The notes under the pieces are model-generated. The model made no database searches, was not told the DNA's origin, and saw nothing but the letters and a program-made list of their open reading frames with translations. This document shows, piece after piece, positions 47,538 to 59,600 of a DNA stretch of 64,000 bases. The stretch is from the NCBI RefSeq assembly GCF_905220565.1, contig NC_059422.1:5658272-5722271 (forward strand), in the 5' to 3' direction. Within the stretch, counting starts at the first letter, position 1; each line of letters begins with the position of its first letter. The DNA comes from Melitaea cinxia. Lineage: Eukaryota; Arthropoda; Insecta; Lepidoptera; Nymphalidae. Made by a program: the position numbers and the translations under genes.

Positions 47538-47862
47538 CTGTGTGGCTACGGTAGTGAAGAATATAGCCACCCCCTCTCTTCCCGTGGGTGTCGTAAGAGT
47601 CGACTAAGGGATAACACAGTTCCACTACCACCTTGGAACTTAAAAAGCCGACCGATGGCGGGATAACCATCCAACTGCTGGCTTTGAAACGCACAGGCCG
47701 AATATGAGCGTCAGCGTCTTCTAAATCCAGCCCTGCCAACCCGCCTGCCTAGCATGGTGACTATGGGCAAAACCATGCAGGCCTGTAGCCAGCATATGAC
47801 TGCGATAGGTTGAAGTCAATCTAATTTAAAAATTTGTATTTTATTAAAAAAAAAAAAAAAAA
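47538..47862 (+). repeat. LINE 3' tail, family B, with A-run
   Basis: CTGTGTGGCTACGGTAGTG, CTTCCCGTGGGTGTCGTAAG, and an end at GATAGGTTGAAG (about 47813). A run of 18 A follows at about 47845-47862. Confidence 0.75.
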
Positions 47863-48409
47863 ACAATTATTACTCAACTCAAACTCAAACCTTATCTACC
47901 AAAATAAAAATAAATAATACTCGAAATAAAATACTTTTATGATTTAGAAAAAAGTTTATTTCGTACTTTAAATATTTACATCACGTATTATAAAATACAG
48001 TCCACGATGTAAACACAATTAAAACGATGTACTTTTAGTAACTAAACATAATTTAACGAATAAAAACAGTTTTATAGAGCTGTTTACACTTGTACCTTTT
48101 GTGTCAAAGCGTTTTAGAAAAACTTAATTTCAAAATAAATGTAGTAATTAATCATTATCCTATACGGAGAAAGAGGTATATGCCCAGCAGTAGGATGTTA
48201 CAGGCTGAATCAATAAATCTAGTAAATTAAAGAATTTATATAAATGTCAATCAACAGTGATCTCAAAGAATTGATATATGCCAAGTTAGGTATGCTGCAT
48301 GTTTATGAATAAGAATATTAAAAAAATAATGTGCCTAATAATACAATAAAAGGCACATATACATATATTTAAGTATGTTTTAATAACGTCAAACACAAAA
48401 GTATAGACA
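47863..48409. other. non-coding with SINE scrap
   Basis: Bases 48160-48210 are a family C fragment (TATGCCCAGCAGTAGGATG). No gene. Confidence 0.4.
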
Positions 48410-48846
48410 ACGGTCTTATTACACAGGTCAGAACACTAAGCCAAATTTCAATGGTGAGATTAGTACGATAATGTCTAACTTTTCGTTCGCTTCAACGCTG
48501 TACGTTGCTGTACGTCACTAATATCGCTTAGTGCCGTCACGTGGTGCAGTGACGACCTTCATTGTAATTGGTTATGAGTGACGTTCTTCATTATAATTGG
48601 TTATATTGAGTGACGTTACATTGTATTGGTTATATTGACTGGCTTTTTATTGTAATTGGTTATATTTTAAAACATAGATGCGTGACATGTGAGAGAAAAA
48701 GAGACAGAATGCTATTCTGTCTTCGTTGCACAGCACTACGGTCTTATGCACTAAGCGATCGTCATGCCACTCATGCCTCTGGCGGCTTTTGACCATTAAG
48801 CCAACGTACCACCACTGTAGTTTCACGACCTGTGTAATAAGACCGT
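48410..48846. mobile_element. 437-bp MITE with 20-bp terminal inverted repeats
   Basis: ACGGTCTTATTACACAGGTC at 48410-48429 is perfectly complementary to 48827-48846. Between them are four ATTGG boxes at 48567, 48596, 48625 and 48655 (spacing 29, 29 and 30 bp), with GTGACGTT blocks between the first three. There is no transposase. It resembles a non-autonomous DNA transposon; the target duplication is unclear. Confidence 0.8.
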
Positions 48847-50521
48847 GGTATAAACATATAATCAATGAGCAGTATTTTAAGATTCTTAGGAGCCGGTTAC
48901 ACATGTTGTGGATTAAGTATATCCTGCACATTAGTTACAAATAGACTTCAACAGCATAAACTACTTTTAGATTCATCTTTGCGAATATAAATATCTCATA
49001 AATATAGTGGAATTCGATGGTAAACAATAATATTATTAACTTATATGTGTTGGATACCGTTATCCATCAAATAACATTATCCACAATCGGTGACACCAGC
49101 CCTTAGACTTTAAAACTAACGAGTTATATAATAAAATTACGAATCAAAGCTTTACAATTAACAAATAATATGAATTATTATATACTTAAAAAGTAAAGGT
49201 AAGTGCGTAGACAATAATTGAGATAATTTTGTTTGGAAGCGAATACAACGTACATTTAGTTTGACCTCGCAAGATTCCCTCCATTCATGATAGATCTCAA
49301 ACTACCCTCAAATACAACAAAATGTTTTTTTTTCTTCTGTCAATTTCAATGTAAAACGATCATTTTCCACTAAAAAATAAATATTTAGTTGATTACTAAA
49401 ATACTGCAATAATCCTATGTATAAGCATTTGCCTGTCCTTCTTTCCGTGTCGTATATTTAAGTTTCTATTTAAAACCATGATATGCCTATTATCATTTCC
49501 ACAGACAATTTTGATTAAACATAGAAAAAAAAAAGAATTTAATAGTTTTCATATCTTTAGGACATGTTTTAGACTTACAACGAAATTGTACGACATGATT
49601 ATTGTAAATTAAATGTAAATGTGTAATTTTAAAAAATATTATTACAAGTCAATGATCAATCATACATTTGTATTCTACATACAAAAGAAACTTTACTGGT
49701 GTCTTACGAAATTAATCAGGAATTTGATTATATTTATTAGAAAAATTATTATTTTTTTTAACTAAAACATCCATTGTTCATTTTTACTGTTTAGAAAACT
49801 CAATCAAACGTTGTATACAACTTTAGATCTATTATACATACGTTATATGTGTGTATATATACCAGTCAGTATAGCTATACCAGTCGGCTGTTACCTATAA
49901 CACAAGCATTAAGTTGCTTACTTTAGGAACAGACGACCATGTGTGTATTGTGTAGATATTTATTATTTATTTATTTATATAAAGTATATTAATCAGTTTT
50001 ATCTACACAATACAAAATGAGTTTTGTCAGGTGTGTCAAATAATTGTTATTTATAAAGATAGAAATATTAGAACCAAAGAATAACAATTGAATAAATTTA
50101 TGTATATGTATTTTTAAAGCGGTTTATGCGTAAAAAAATAGTTTATTTATTAAGACATATTAACATATGTAATTTTCGTACAAAACGAACTTCTTTAAAT
50201 GAAACAAACCCTATGATGCCTTAATTGTATTAAATTTGGTAGACTGAAGTTTGGGGTGTTTTAATTTTTTTTTTTTTTTTAATGACCAATTTCATAAAAA
50301 GTTCGATGTCTAATTATTATTAAAAAATTGGACGATATATAGTATATTATATATACTGATAGATTTATAAATAATTGTGGTATAAACGGGGAACAACTGA
50401 AATATATTTGTATCATGCAAATGATTCATTAAAAAAATTCTCTTTATTCATAATTAAAAACTATATTAGAATCTAATATATCCACCATAACTAGGTTATT
50501 AGTCTATTAACGAACAATTTA
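48847..50521. other. intergenic, no gene; SINE family D tail
   Basis: Bases 49865-49975 carry AGCTATACCAGTCGGCTGTT and TTTAGGAACAGACGACC of family D. The rest is AT-rich with no supported frame. Confidence 0.45.
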
Positions 50522-50531
50522 CAATATGTAA

Positions 50532-50564
50532 TTTATTTTAATTCGTTAATTTTTAATTTTTATT
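50532..50564 (-). terminator. poly-A signals of the LEDGF-like gene
   Basis: On the minus strand AATAAA lies at 50559-50564 and 50532-50537, about 60-90 bp after the stop codon. Confidence 0.6.
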
Positions 50565-50621
50565 ATTTAACTTCATTCGGTCACTGAACGTGGGTAGTTC
50601 AAACTTTGTTTTTTTTTTTCG

Positions 50622-50678
50622 TTAAAATTTCGACTTTCTTTTTGTTGGTGATCTCGGAGGCGGGTCAGTCTTCTTACT
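50622..50678 (-). CDS. LEDGF-like gene, last exon
   Basis: Encodes SKKTDPPPRSPTKRKSKF and TAA, after the acceptor ATTTTCCAG. The PPRSPTKRKSK end is a basic proline-directed phosphosite-like motif and a possible nuclear signal. Confidence 0.82.
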   Translation of the reverse strand, partial: SKKTDPPPRSPTKRKSKF

Positions 50679-53600
50679 CTGGAAAATACAAAAATTAATG
50701 TGAAGGATTTATAGCTTCGACACCTAAAATAAAATCATAATGAAAATAAATATCGAATAACTTCCGAATGACTACACTAATTTGGATAATTCCTTTTTGT
50801 TGTTCGTTATTGTCAGAACGTAATTTTTTTTTTTTTGAAATTCGAAGTAAAAATCGAAACAGAATAATAAAATTTGGCGGTTTTAAGTTCGTAGGTTTAG
50901 TTTATAGAAAATATGTTTAAGAAATAATTAACATTAAATTCAACATTTACCTAAATTAATTCATAGTTAACATCAATACATAGGTAAAAGGAAGTTTCAA
51001 TTAATATAGTTAAGACATATTTACCTCTCTCGTTCGCTTCGCTCTGGGCTCATCTTCTACCTTTTCCTTTTCCTTCTCCTTCTCTTTCTCCTTATCTTCT
51101 CGCTCGCTCTTACCTGTTTTATCTCCTTTTTCTTCTTCTTCTGTATCTTTATCTTTCGACGCATCTTTTTTTTGTTCTTCACTTGAGCTTTCTTTGGAAT
51201 TCTCTATACTTTTTTCTTCATTTTCTTGTGTTTTATCTGTTACCTTTTCTTCGGCGTCTGTATTATCCTTACTATCTTTTTGCTTATCTTTATCGTTTGC
51301 TTGATTATCTTTACCTTCTGCGTCCTCGGTATCGTTTTCCGTGTCTTTGTTTGTGTCTGTCGATTCCGCATTATCTTCTTCAGCTTCTACTGGTTTCTCT
51401 GTTGAGTTTGTTGTTTCTGTTGTCTCTTCTGTGTTTTGCTCTTTTTCCTTTTCTTTCTCTTTCTCTTCTTGTTTTCTAGAAGATTGTCGTTTTAATGACG
51501 GTTTTGGTGTTGCGTTGTTAGGTTTCTTTGTTTTAGCTGAAAGACAAAATACAATTAACATATATTTTTAATTTAGTGCGTAAAAGACATATGTGAAATT
51601 TTGAACTCGGAGAAAAATCATGTTTATTGAAATAATGTCGTATTCTGACTTTTACATCCATTATACCCGTTTTTATATTACCCATTTAGTTGTTGATAAT
51701 AATTTATATCGGCAAATTTAAAACAAATATGCTTTTGATAAGTTGATAAGGGCAGCTACACTATACATTAATACAAAATATTTATAAAAAGGTTACATAT
51801 ATTTTAAAACAGTTTAAGAGCCTACATATAGCATTATATATATTCACTTATTTAACATCAACACGATAAACAGTGACAAAAGAGTTATAATTAAATGCAT
51901 AATAATTATAATAACATTTTTTAAAAGGTGCTTGGCGAGATCATTAATGCTCGATACGGCCCAGACAAAAAACCAACTACAACTTTCTTTGTCAACCTAG
52001 TACCTAGCGACAATAACAAACATGCAAAGGACATTAAATATATTTACCATCAGTCGGTTACCGTGGAAGACCCGAAAAGGAGAAATACTGTAATACAATG
52101 TCAAAGATGCCAGCAATACGGCCACTCAAAAAACTATTGTATGAAACCATACCGGTGCGTGAAGTGTGCTCAATCACACAAAACTTCTGATTGCCCTAAA
52201 CGTGACCGCAGTACACCAGCCGAATGTGCCCTATGCCACGGTGCGCATCCAGCTAATTACAAGGGCTGTAATGTTTACAGAGAGATCCTCGCCCGTAAAA
52301 TGAACAAAAATAGAGCTCCCACATCAATTGGAAAATCTACAAGCCATCCGCCAGAAAAAATAGTCCCTGTCCAAACACATGACAATACAAGACACAACAG
52401 CCAGCATGGCACATACGCCCAAGTCTTGAAACAGACAAATGTTGAGACAAAATCTACGCAGCAAGATGATTCAATGTGCAACATACTTATCAAACAAGCA
52501 GAAAAGCTAGAACTACTCTTACAACAAATGAGTACTCTGATGGGACTCTTAACAACGCTCTTGTCGAAACTTACAACATAGGCTTGCGGATTGCAACCTG
52601 GAACATAAATGGGCTTGCACCCAATAAACAAGACCTTGAAGTACTAATATCGGAACACAAACTGGATCTTGTACTAATATCGGAGGCTCACTGTACGCAA
52701 AAGAGCAAGATAAAGATACGTGGATTCTTTACTTACCTTACCAACCATCCAGATGGTACAGCTCATGCAGGAACCGCAATAGTGGTTAAGGAAAATATAA
52801 AGCACCATCTTCTAGCTGAGTACAAGACGGATTACATTCAGGCTACTACAATAGCTCTAGCGGACAACAATGGACACCTTACCATGTCAGCGGTTTATTG
52901 CCCCCCAAAACATAGCATAGACACTACCATGTTCTCAGCTTATTTCGCTACGTTGGGTACTAGATTTGTTGCTGGAGGTGATTGGAACGCGAAGCATACT
53001 CACTGGGGCTCAAGACTAATTACTACGAGGGGTAGACAACTCAAACAGTGCATCGATACAATGGGCCTGCGCATCGCTTCCACTCCTCAACCGACATACT
53101 GGCCAACGGATAACAACAAACTGCCAGACTTGCTGGACTTTTTCATTACCGGTGGCATTTCCGGGGGCTACCTTAAAGTCGATCCATGTTTTGACAGTTC
53201 GTCTGATCACACTCCTGTAATACTTACATTCAGTACTACTATAATCGAGTTTGAAAGACCCATGCGCCTTAGTAACTCGCATACGGACTGGAGTGGCTTC
53301 CGGGAATTTGTTGAGGACTCTGTGCAACTAAACATTAAACTGAAAACTACAATGGAGATCGATGCAGCGCTGGAGAGATTTACCAAAGTTGTCCAGGAAG
53401 CATGCTGGCGGAACACCCCAGAGTTGAAAAAGAAACGTTTGCACACAAATTACCCCCTTGAAATAAGAAATAAAATCGCAGAGAAACGCAGGCTTCGCCG
53501 CAGATGGCATCTGAGTCGTCATCCTGAGGACAAGAGGGATTTAAATAGAGCTATCGTCGAATTGAGGCAAATGATCAAAGAGGCTGACGACGACACACTT

Positions 53601-56600
53601 CAAAGCAAACTAGAAACTATGACAGCAACTAGCTCTACCAACTACTCGCTGTGGCGATCCGCGAAAGCAGGTGATAGACCTCAGGAACTTAAGCCCCCTA
53701 TCAGATCTGGTGATGGCGGATGGGCCAGAACAAATAAACAAAAAGCAGACTTGTTTGCAGAACACTTGTCAATGGTCTTTTCGCCTAATGAGGCTGCGGG
53801 TCAAAACCTGGACATTGATGTGAACTCGATACTAGCCCAAGACCTACAACTAGATCTACCCATTAAACCTGCATCTCCACAGGAAGTTCAGAGGATCATC
53901 AGAAACCTTGATAACAGGAAGGCCCCGGGATTCGACCTGATCACCAAAGAAATACTCGTGCAATTGCCAAGAAAGGCCATCGTCCTCATCACAGCGCTTT
54001 ATAACGCTATGCTTAGACTCCAGTACATCCCTAGCTTATGGAAGGTTTCACAAATCATAATGATCCACAAAGTAGGCAAAACACCATATGATAAAACTTC
54101 ATATCGACCAATTAGCTTGCTACCGGTACTGTCTAAAGTCTTTGAAAAGCTGTTACTCAGGAGATTAGCTCCAATTCTCATGGAGCGAGATATTATACCG
54201 AATCACCAGTTTGGCTTTAGACCTCAACATGGAACCGTGGAACAGGCCCACAGAGTCTGTTCATCGATACGAAGGAGCCTAGAAAACAAGGAATATTGCT
54301 CGTCGGCTTTCCTGGACATACAACAGGCTTTTGACAAGGTGTGGCACAGAGGTCTACTCTGCAAAATAAAACAGACTCTACCCCATAGCTATTTCCTTAT
54401 ACTGGAATCATATCTGTCTGGGAGAATTTTTTACGTTAAAGAGGCTGAGGAAACTTCAGATTTCTATGCAATAAATGCTGGAGTACCGCAAGGGTCAGTC
54501 CTTGGACCTGTGCTCTACACGCTCTATACGGCTGATCTGCCCTTAACACCCGGCGTTGTAACTGCCACCTACGCAGACGATACCGCAATTCTTGCTTCTA
54601 GTGCCGATCCTAGACAAGCATCGGATACGCTACAAGTTGGCCTAGATAAAGTGAACAAATGGATGCAGACGTGGCGGATAAAAGCAAGCGCTACTAAATC
54701 GGTGCAGGTAACTTTTGCCCTCCGACACGGAAATTGCCCTCCGGTAAAACTTGGAGACAACATACTACCCACCAGCGATTGCGTAAAATATTTGGGTCTA
54801 CACCTCGATCGTCGTCTAACATGGAAAAACCACATTAAGGCCAAGAGGGACGAAATATCCATACAACACCGGAATCTGTACTGGATGCTAGGTAGAAACG
54901 CAAAACTATCGCTAGATAACAAGCTCTTGCTTTACAAAGCGATAATTAAACCAATATGGATGTACGGGATACAGCTATGGGGAAGCGCAAGCGACTCTAA
55001 TGTGAATGTAATCCAGAGGCAACAGAACAAGATACTCAGATCTATAGCCAATGTTCCCTGGTATGTCACCAACAATGAGATCATGCAACACCTATCGATG
55101 AATTCTGTGAGGCACGAGATCCGGTCCAATACCTCAAGATATAAAGAAAGGCTATTAAACCACCCGAATGAGCTAGCCCGTCAATTAACTATCGAAGACT
55201 GTATCAAAAGGCTAAGAAGGCATAACATACTGGAACTACAAAACAGACAGTGAACTGGAGAAAAACTGAGAGTAGATGTCTCATTGGAGGCACACTCAGC
55301 CACAGACGAATATCACAACCAATTTGCTTATAGTTAGGACAGACTGATTGCAAATACTACATTAAAGAAAAAAAAAAAAAAAAAAATATTTTTTAAAAGA
55401 GTATCGATCAATATATTATAGTCTAAGACTATTATTTACCTGGTGTTGATTTAGCCTTCTTTCCGGAATCCTCGTCTTGCTGTTCCTCTTCATTCGCAGC
55501 TTCCACTGATGCTTTCATTGTATGTGAGGTCGGCATAGACATTTCTGTTAAAATAAACATTGATTTCTTTAAATTCTTTAGATTACTAACCACTACACAG
55601 ATGTTTACAAAAGCCGTGCTATACAGAACTCTTTCTACCAACCTTGGTATGAACACATAGTCTATAGCTATATAATAAAAATTATATAATTCAATGTATA
55701 ACATGCAATAGAATAGGACATGAAAGCATTCTAAGAATTGCAAAAAGTCCGCTGTAAAAAGTTACACGTTTTGATTTAAAAAATTATTTATTATTATTTT
55801 ATTTATTTATTTTTTTGTAATATTCGTGAAATTATGTCTTTAGTTAGTATTTACTCAAAACAGTTTTATTTCATTGGCGATTTAAATACAGACTAATTAC
55901 AAACATCTGCCAGTAATTGCTCAAATGATAAATCGCACAAAAAAAAACGCATGTATACACTAATCTATACAAATAAATATGAATCGCCGACATATATGTA
56001 CGATCATAACTTCCGAACATATGCACCTATTATATTTTTAAAAAAAATTACGCGAATTTATCGGGAGGACCTCTCGTGACCATGGATGCTCTAAAGTATC
56101 CGAAATGTCGGGCATTTGCAAACCTAATAAACCGTAATAAATTTACAAAAAAATTGTTTCATTATAATGTATAATTTATTTTTGTGATCATTGTTTGTAT
56201 AAAAAAAAATTCAATACTTTCACGAAATAATGATGGCATAAAATTTGCCGGGTTAGCTAGTAAATAATAATAATAATAATAATCTTTATTGCACACCATT
56301 AAAAAGTTCAAACAAAAGTAGTATAATTAGAGGAAGATGTACAAAGGCGGTCTTATCGCTAAAAGAGCGATTTCTTCCAGACAACGTTAGGGTATAGGAC
56401 AGCGCATAGAAAAGCGATTAGGAAGTGTACAAATAATTGTTATAGAAATTAGAATACATCACAATAGATTATAAAATTATATATACATATATTCATACAT
56501 ACATATGCTTACACACTTACATCCATTCACATATACACATATACTCATATATAAATATAAACAATTCATAAATATTTAGTTAAACATATAATTACCTAAA

Positions 56601-59600
56601 GGTTCGTGTACCAACTCGAGCAGTTCATCTGAGGACAATTTAGATGTGACTTTCTTGAACAGCGCCACTCTCTCCATGAAAAATTCCCAAAACGACAACC
56701 CCTCTGGAGTTGTGAAAAGGTCCTAAAATAAAAATTAAATTAAAATTTGTATTAACCATAATAATATAATAAATAATAAAACTCTTTGGTACTTTAGTCA
56801 AGTTAAGGGAAAAATATAACATGTCCAAAAGCTAGGCCAAAGCTTCGTTTAATTCAGATCAATTTTATTTTTTCTTTTCATGAGTTTAGTCTCAATGAAA
56901 GCTGTGAAAATGAAATCAAGCAAAATTAAATAATTGAAACCAATCATTGCATCGACGCAACGGTTACAGCACTGGTTTATGGCTGTGCGCTGGCGGTTGC
57001 GGATTCGATCCCCGCTCATGACAAACATACATACAGTTACTATACAGTACTGACCATACAGATGCTTGCCGTGGTCTGGGCGTTTGTGCAGTCCTTGTGG
57101 GTCTCCCCACCGTGCCTCGGAGATCACGTTAAACCGTCAGTTGTCATGTGTACCTCATAGTGATCGTTATTCGTGAAGGGAATCTCTTTCTTTCTCTTTC
57201 TTTTCTTAATATTGCAAAACTGAACAGTTTGTTTGTTTAAACACGCTAATCTCTAGAACTACGGGTTCGAATTGAAAAATTATTTCGTGTCTATAGTCTA
57301 TTTCACGTAGGATGGGTACGGTGACACATGTCAAATTAACTCTATAGTGAGGTGACCATGCATAATTAATTGATGTAATTCGATTATCGAGTACAAATGC
57401 GGTTAACCTTTAATCGATTATATAATTTTTTTTTTAAACTGCTTACTAAAAATTAATCATCGCTATAGTGAATAAATAATATTTTAAGGGTGGTGTTAAA
57501 CGCGAGAAATGAGCTATCGACAAACCCATTAACACAGCTCACGTGGCAAATTATTAGTCGTTCGCCTTTACCCTCCGGTACTTTAGTCGAAGAATGAGCA
57601 GTGTCGTCTGTCCATACTTTGCCAACAGTATGATTGGCGTTCAACCATGTCTAGTCAAGGAATACTACGTTGTTCCAATCCCTAAATGTTTTTCGCCTTT
57701 TCTAAGAATGTCACAAAGTTTTCACGCACTTTTCCGTTTGTTAACTTTTTTATTTTATGGAAATCCAATTTTATTTAAAAGTCGCCATAACGATGTCACA
57801 CTTCCATTAAATAATTTAGCACCTTTCAAAGACATTAATTATTGTAAAACTGTGGGCAACTCATTTCTCTGCTAATAATCATATTCAACCTCAACGACCA
57901 AACATTTATTTCCTTTACCTCTTTTTGGGAGTCGATAACTTATTATCTTCCATATTGGTGTCACCATACTTTTCTTTACTTATTTTTGACACTAAGCTGT
58001 GTGGCTACGGAAATAAAGAATATAGCCACCAGCGTCTCTTCCCGTGGGTGTCGTAGGAGGCGACTAAGGGATAACACAGTTCCACTACCACCTTGAAACT
58101 TATAAAGCCGACCGATAGCGGGATAACCATCCAACTGCTGGCTTTGAAATACACAGGCCGAAGACGGGCAACAGCGTCGTCAGTGCGACAAAGCCGGCCC
58201 AGCGGTCACCAACCCGCCCAGCGTGGTGACTATAGGCAACACACATGAGTTCACGCCATTTTTTGGCACGAGCTTGTGGAGGCCTATGTCCAACAGTGGA
58301 CTGCGATAGGCTGAAGTAATTTTTGACAATGTATTACGCCTAATTCAAGTGCCTGTGCAACTAGATCCACTATGTGGTTGACAGGTAATAATGGACCGCT
58401 ATTTTCTCACTTCCGTTCAAAGTTTTCCCGAAAGCGGACAACCAATTGACTGTTTGAAACGGTCTTCTTTTGTTCTTTTCGGCATTTTACAGAACAGAAC
58501 ACACACACAAAATGAATAACTCAAAAAAAATAATAACAGAACTTAACAACAATAAAACAGCAACAAATACAACTATAGCAACTGGCAAAACCAAAACACG
58601 GGAAGCACACAAGAGACAGAAAGTACTAATTGAGATATCTCGAGTCAGTGAGATGACGCGATTCACAAGATGGCCGTTACGATTATTTATTTTAGCCGAT
58701 TACTACGTGTCAATCCCTATCATTAAACGTTTCGTTTCATGCCTGTAATTTTAAGTTATCATTTTTTCTGTACCTTTTTTATTTTGTTTAAAATGTAAAA
58801 ACGCATATATAAATACAATTTCAATCTAATCAAGCATTGTTATTTGCTTTGGAAACTAATTGGTGATTTTTAAAAATGTAAATTTATCCGATTTGTTGAA
58901 AATAGTGAGCATGTATTGGAACATATCAAATGTCACCGTACCCATCCTATGTGATATAGATTATAATAGTCCATTTACCGGGAAAGTCTATAGGCTATAT
59001 TATATGCAGGGCTCACCCGCATAGACCCGTAGAGCGCGTCCGCTTGGCGTCGAATCCGTAATGCATGCTGTCCGAACTGCAGCACTGCTCGCTCACTGAG
59101 GTCCCACGACGGTGTGTTGCCTACATAGGCTCTCATACGTTTCACTGTTTCCAGGCAGGTCGGGTGCTTGAGCAGCATGAGTGGTTTCACGTCTAGCTCT
59201 GAAACAATAATCATTTATGTTTTTGTACTACACTTACACACATACAGTACGGGATCGTCTGGAAGAGATTGCTTAAAGCAATAAGACCGCCTTTGCATGA
59301 TGTCAGTGTATCTACTTTTTGTTTAATTTTTTTTACTGCTGTTTTTTTGTACTAAAGTGTTTTACTATGTCTATGCAAACAAGTAATAAATAAATAAATA
59401 CACTTTAGTTTTCTTCTTCAGGGACCTTGCAAGCACACTGTCGATCCTATACTCAACCCTCTCCAATAGCTTTGGATAACTACCATAGAAACAAAACAAT
59501 CACTAGTTGTAATCTGTATTATTTAAAAGCTTTGATCTGAGCTAGTTATTGATATGAGATACTTGCAGCCCTGCCTAAATAAACATGAATTTTTATATGG

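Larger units (their letters stand above)
51928..55387 (+). mobile_element. Jockey-type non-LTR retrotransposon with 12-bp target duplication
   Basis: ATTTTTTAAAAG occurs at 51916-51927 and at 55388-55399, flanking a 3460-bp insert that ends in a poly-A run (about 55369-55386). The element is 5'-truncated inside ORF1 but keeps a complete ORF2. It lies in the 3903-bp intron between LEDGF-like exons six and seven, antisense to the gene; without it the intron would be about 431 bp. Intact coding and an exact duplication point to recent insertion. Confidence 0.95.
57303..58954 (-). mobile_element. decayed IS630/Tc1-type DNA transposon with terminal inverted repeats
   Basis: Bases 57303-57326 and 58931-58954 are inverted repeats of 24 bp with one mismatch, sharing TAGGATGGGTACGGTGACA. 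TA occurs at or one base from each edge, as expected for this superfamily. The flanks look like the two halves of a family L repeat. Inside lies a broken transposase and a nested family B tail (57995-58320). The 58470-58748 frame shows no domain. Confidence 0.75.

Noticed and set aside
51183..51571. Plus-strand Leu/Phe/Ser-rich frames at the LEDGF-like tail exon
   Set aside because: They mirror the Lys/Glu-rich codons on the minus strand, and splice sites support the minus strand only.
58470..58748. 92-codon plus-strand frame inside the DNA transposon
   Set aside because: No transposase or other domain; Asn/Thr/Lys-rich translation of AT-rich DNA.
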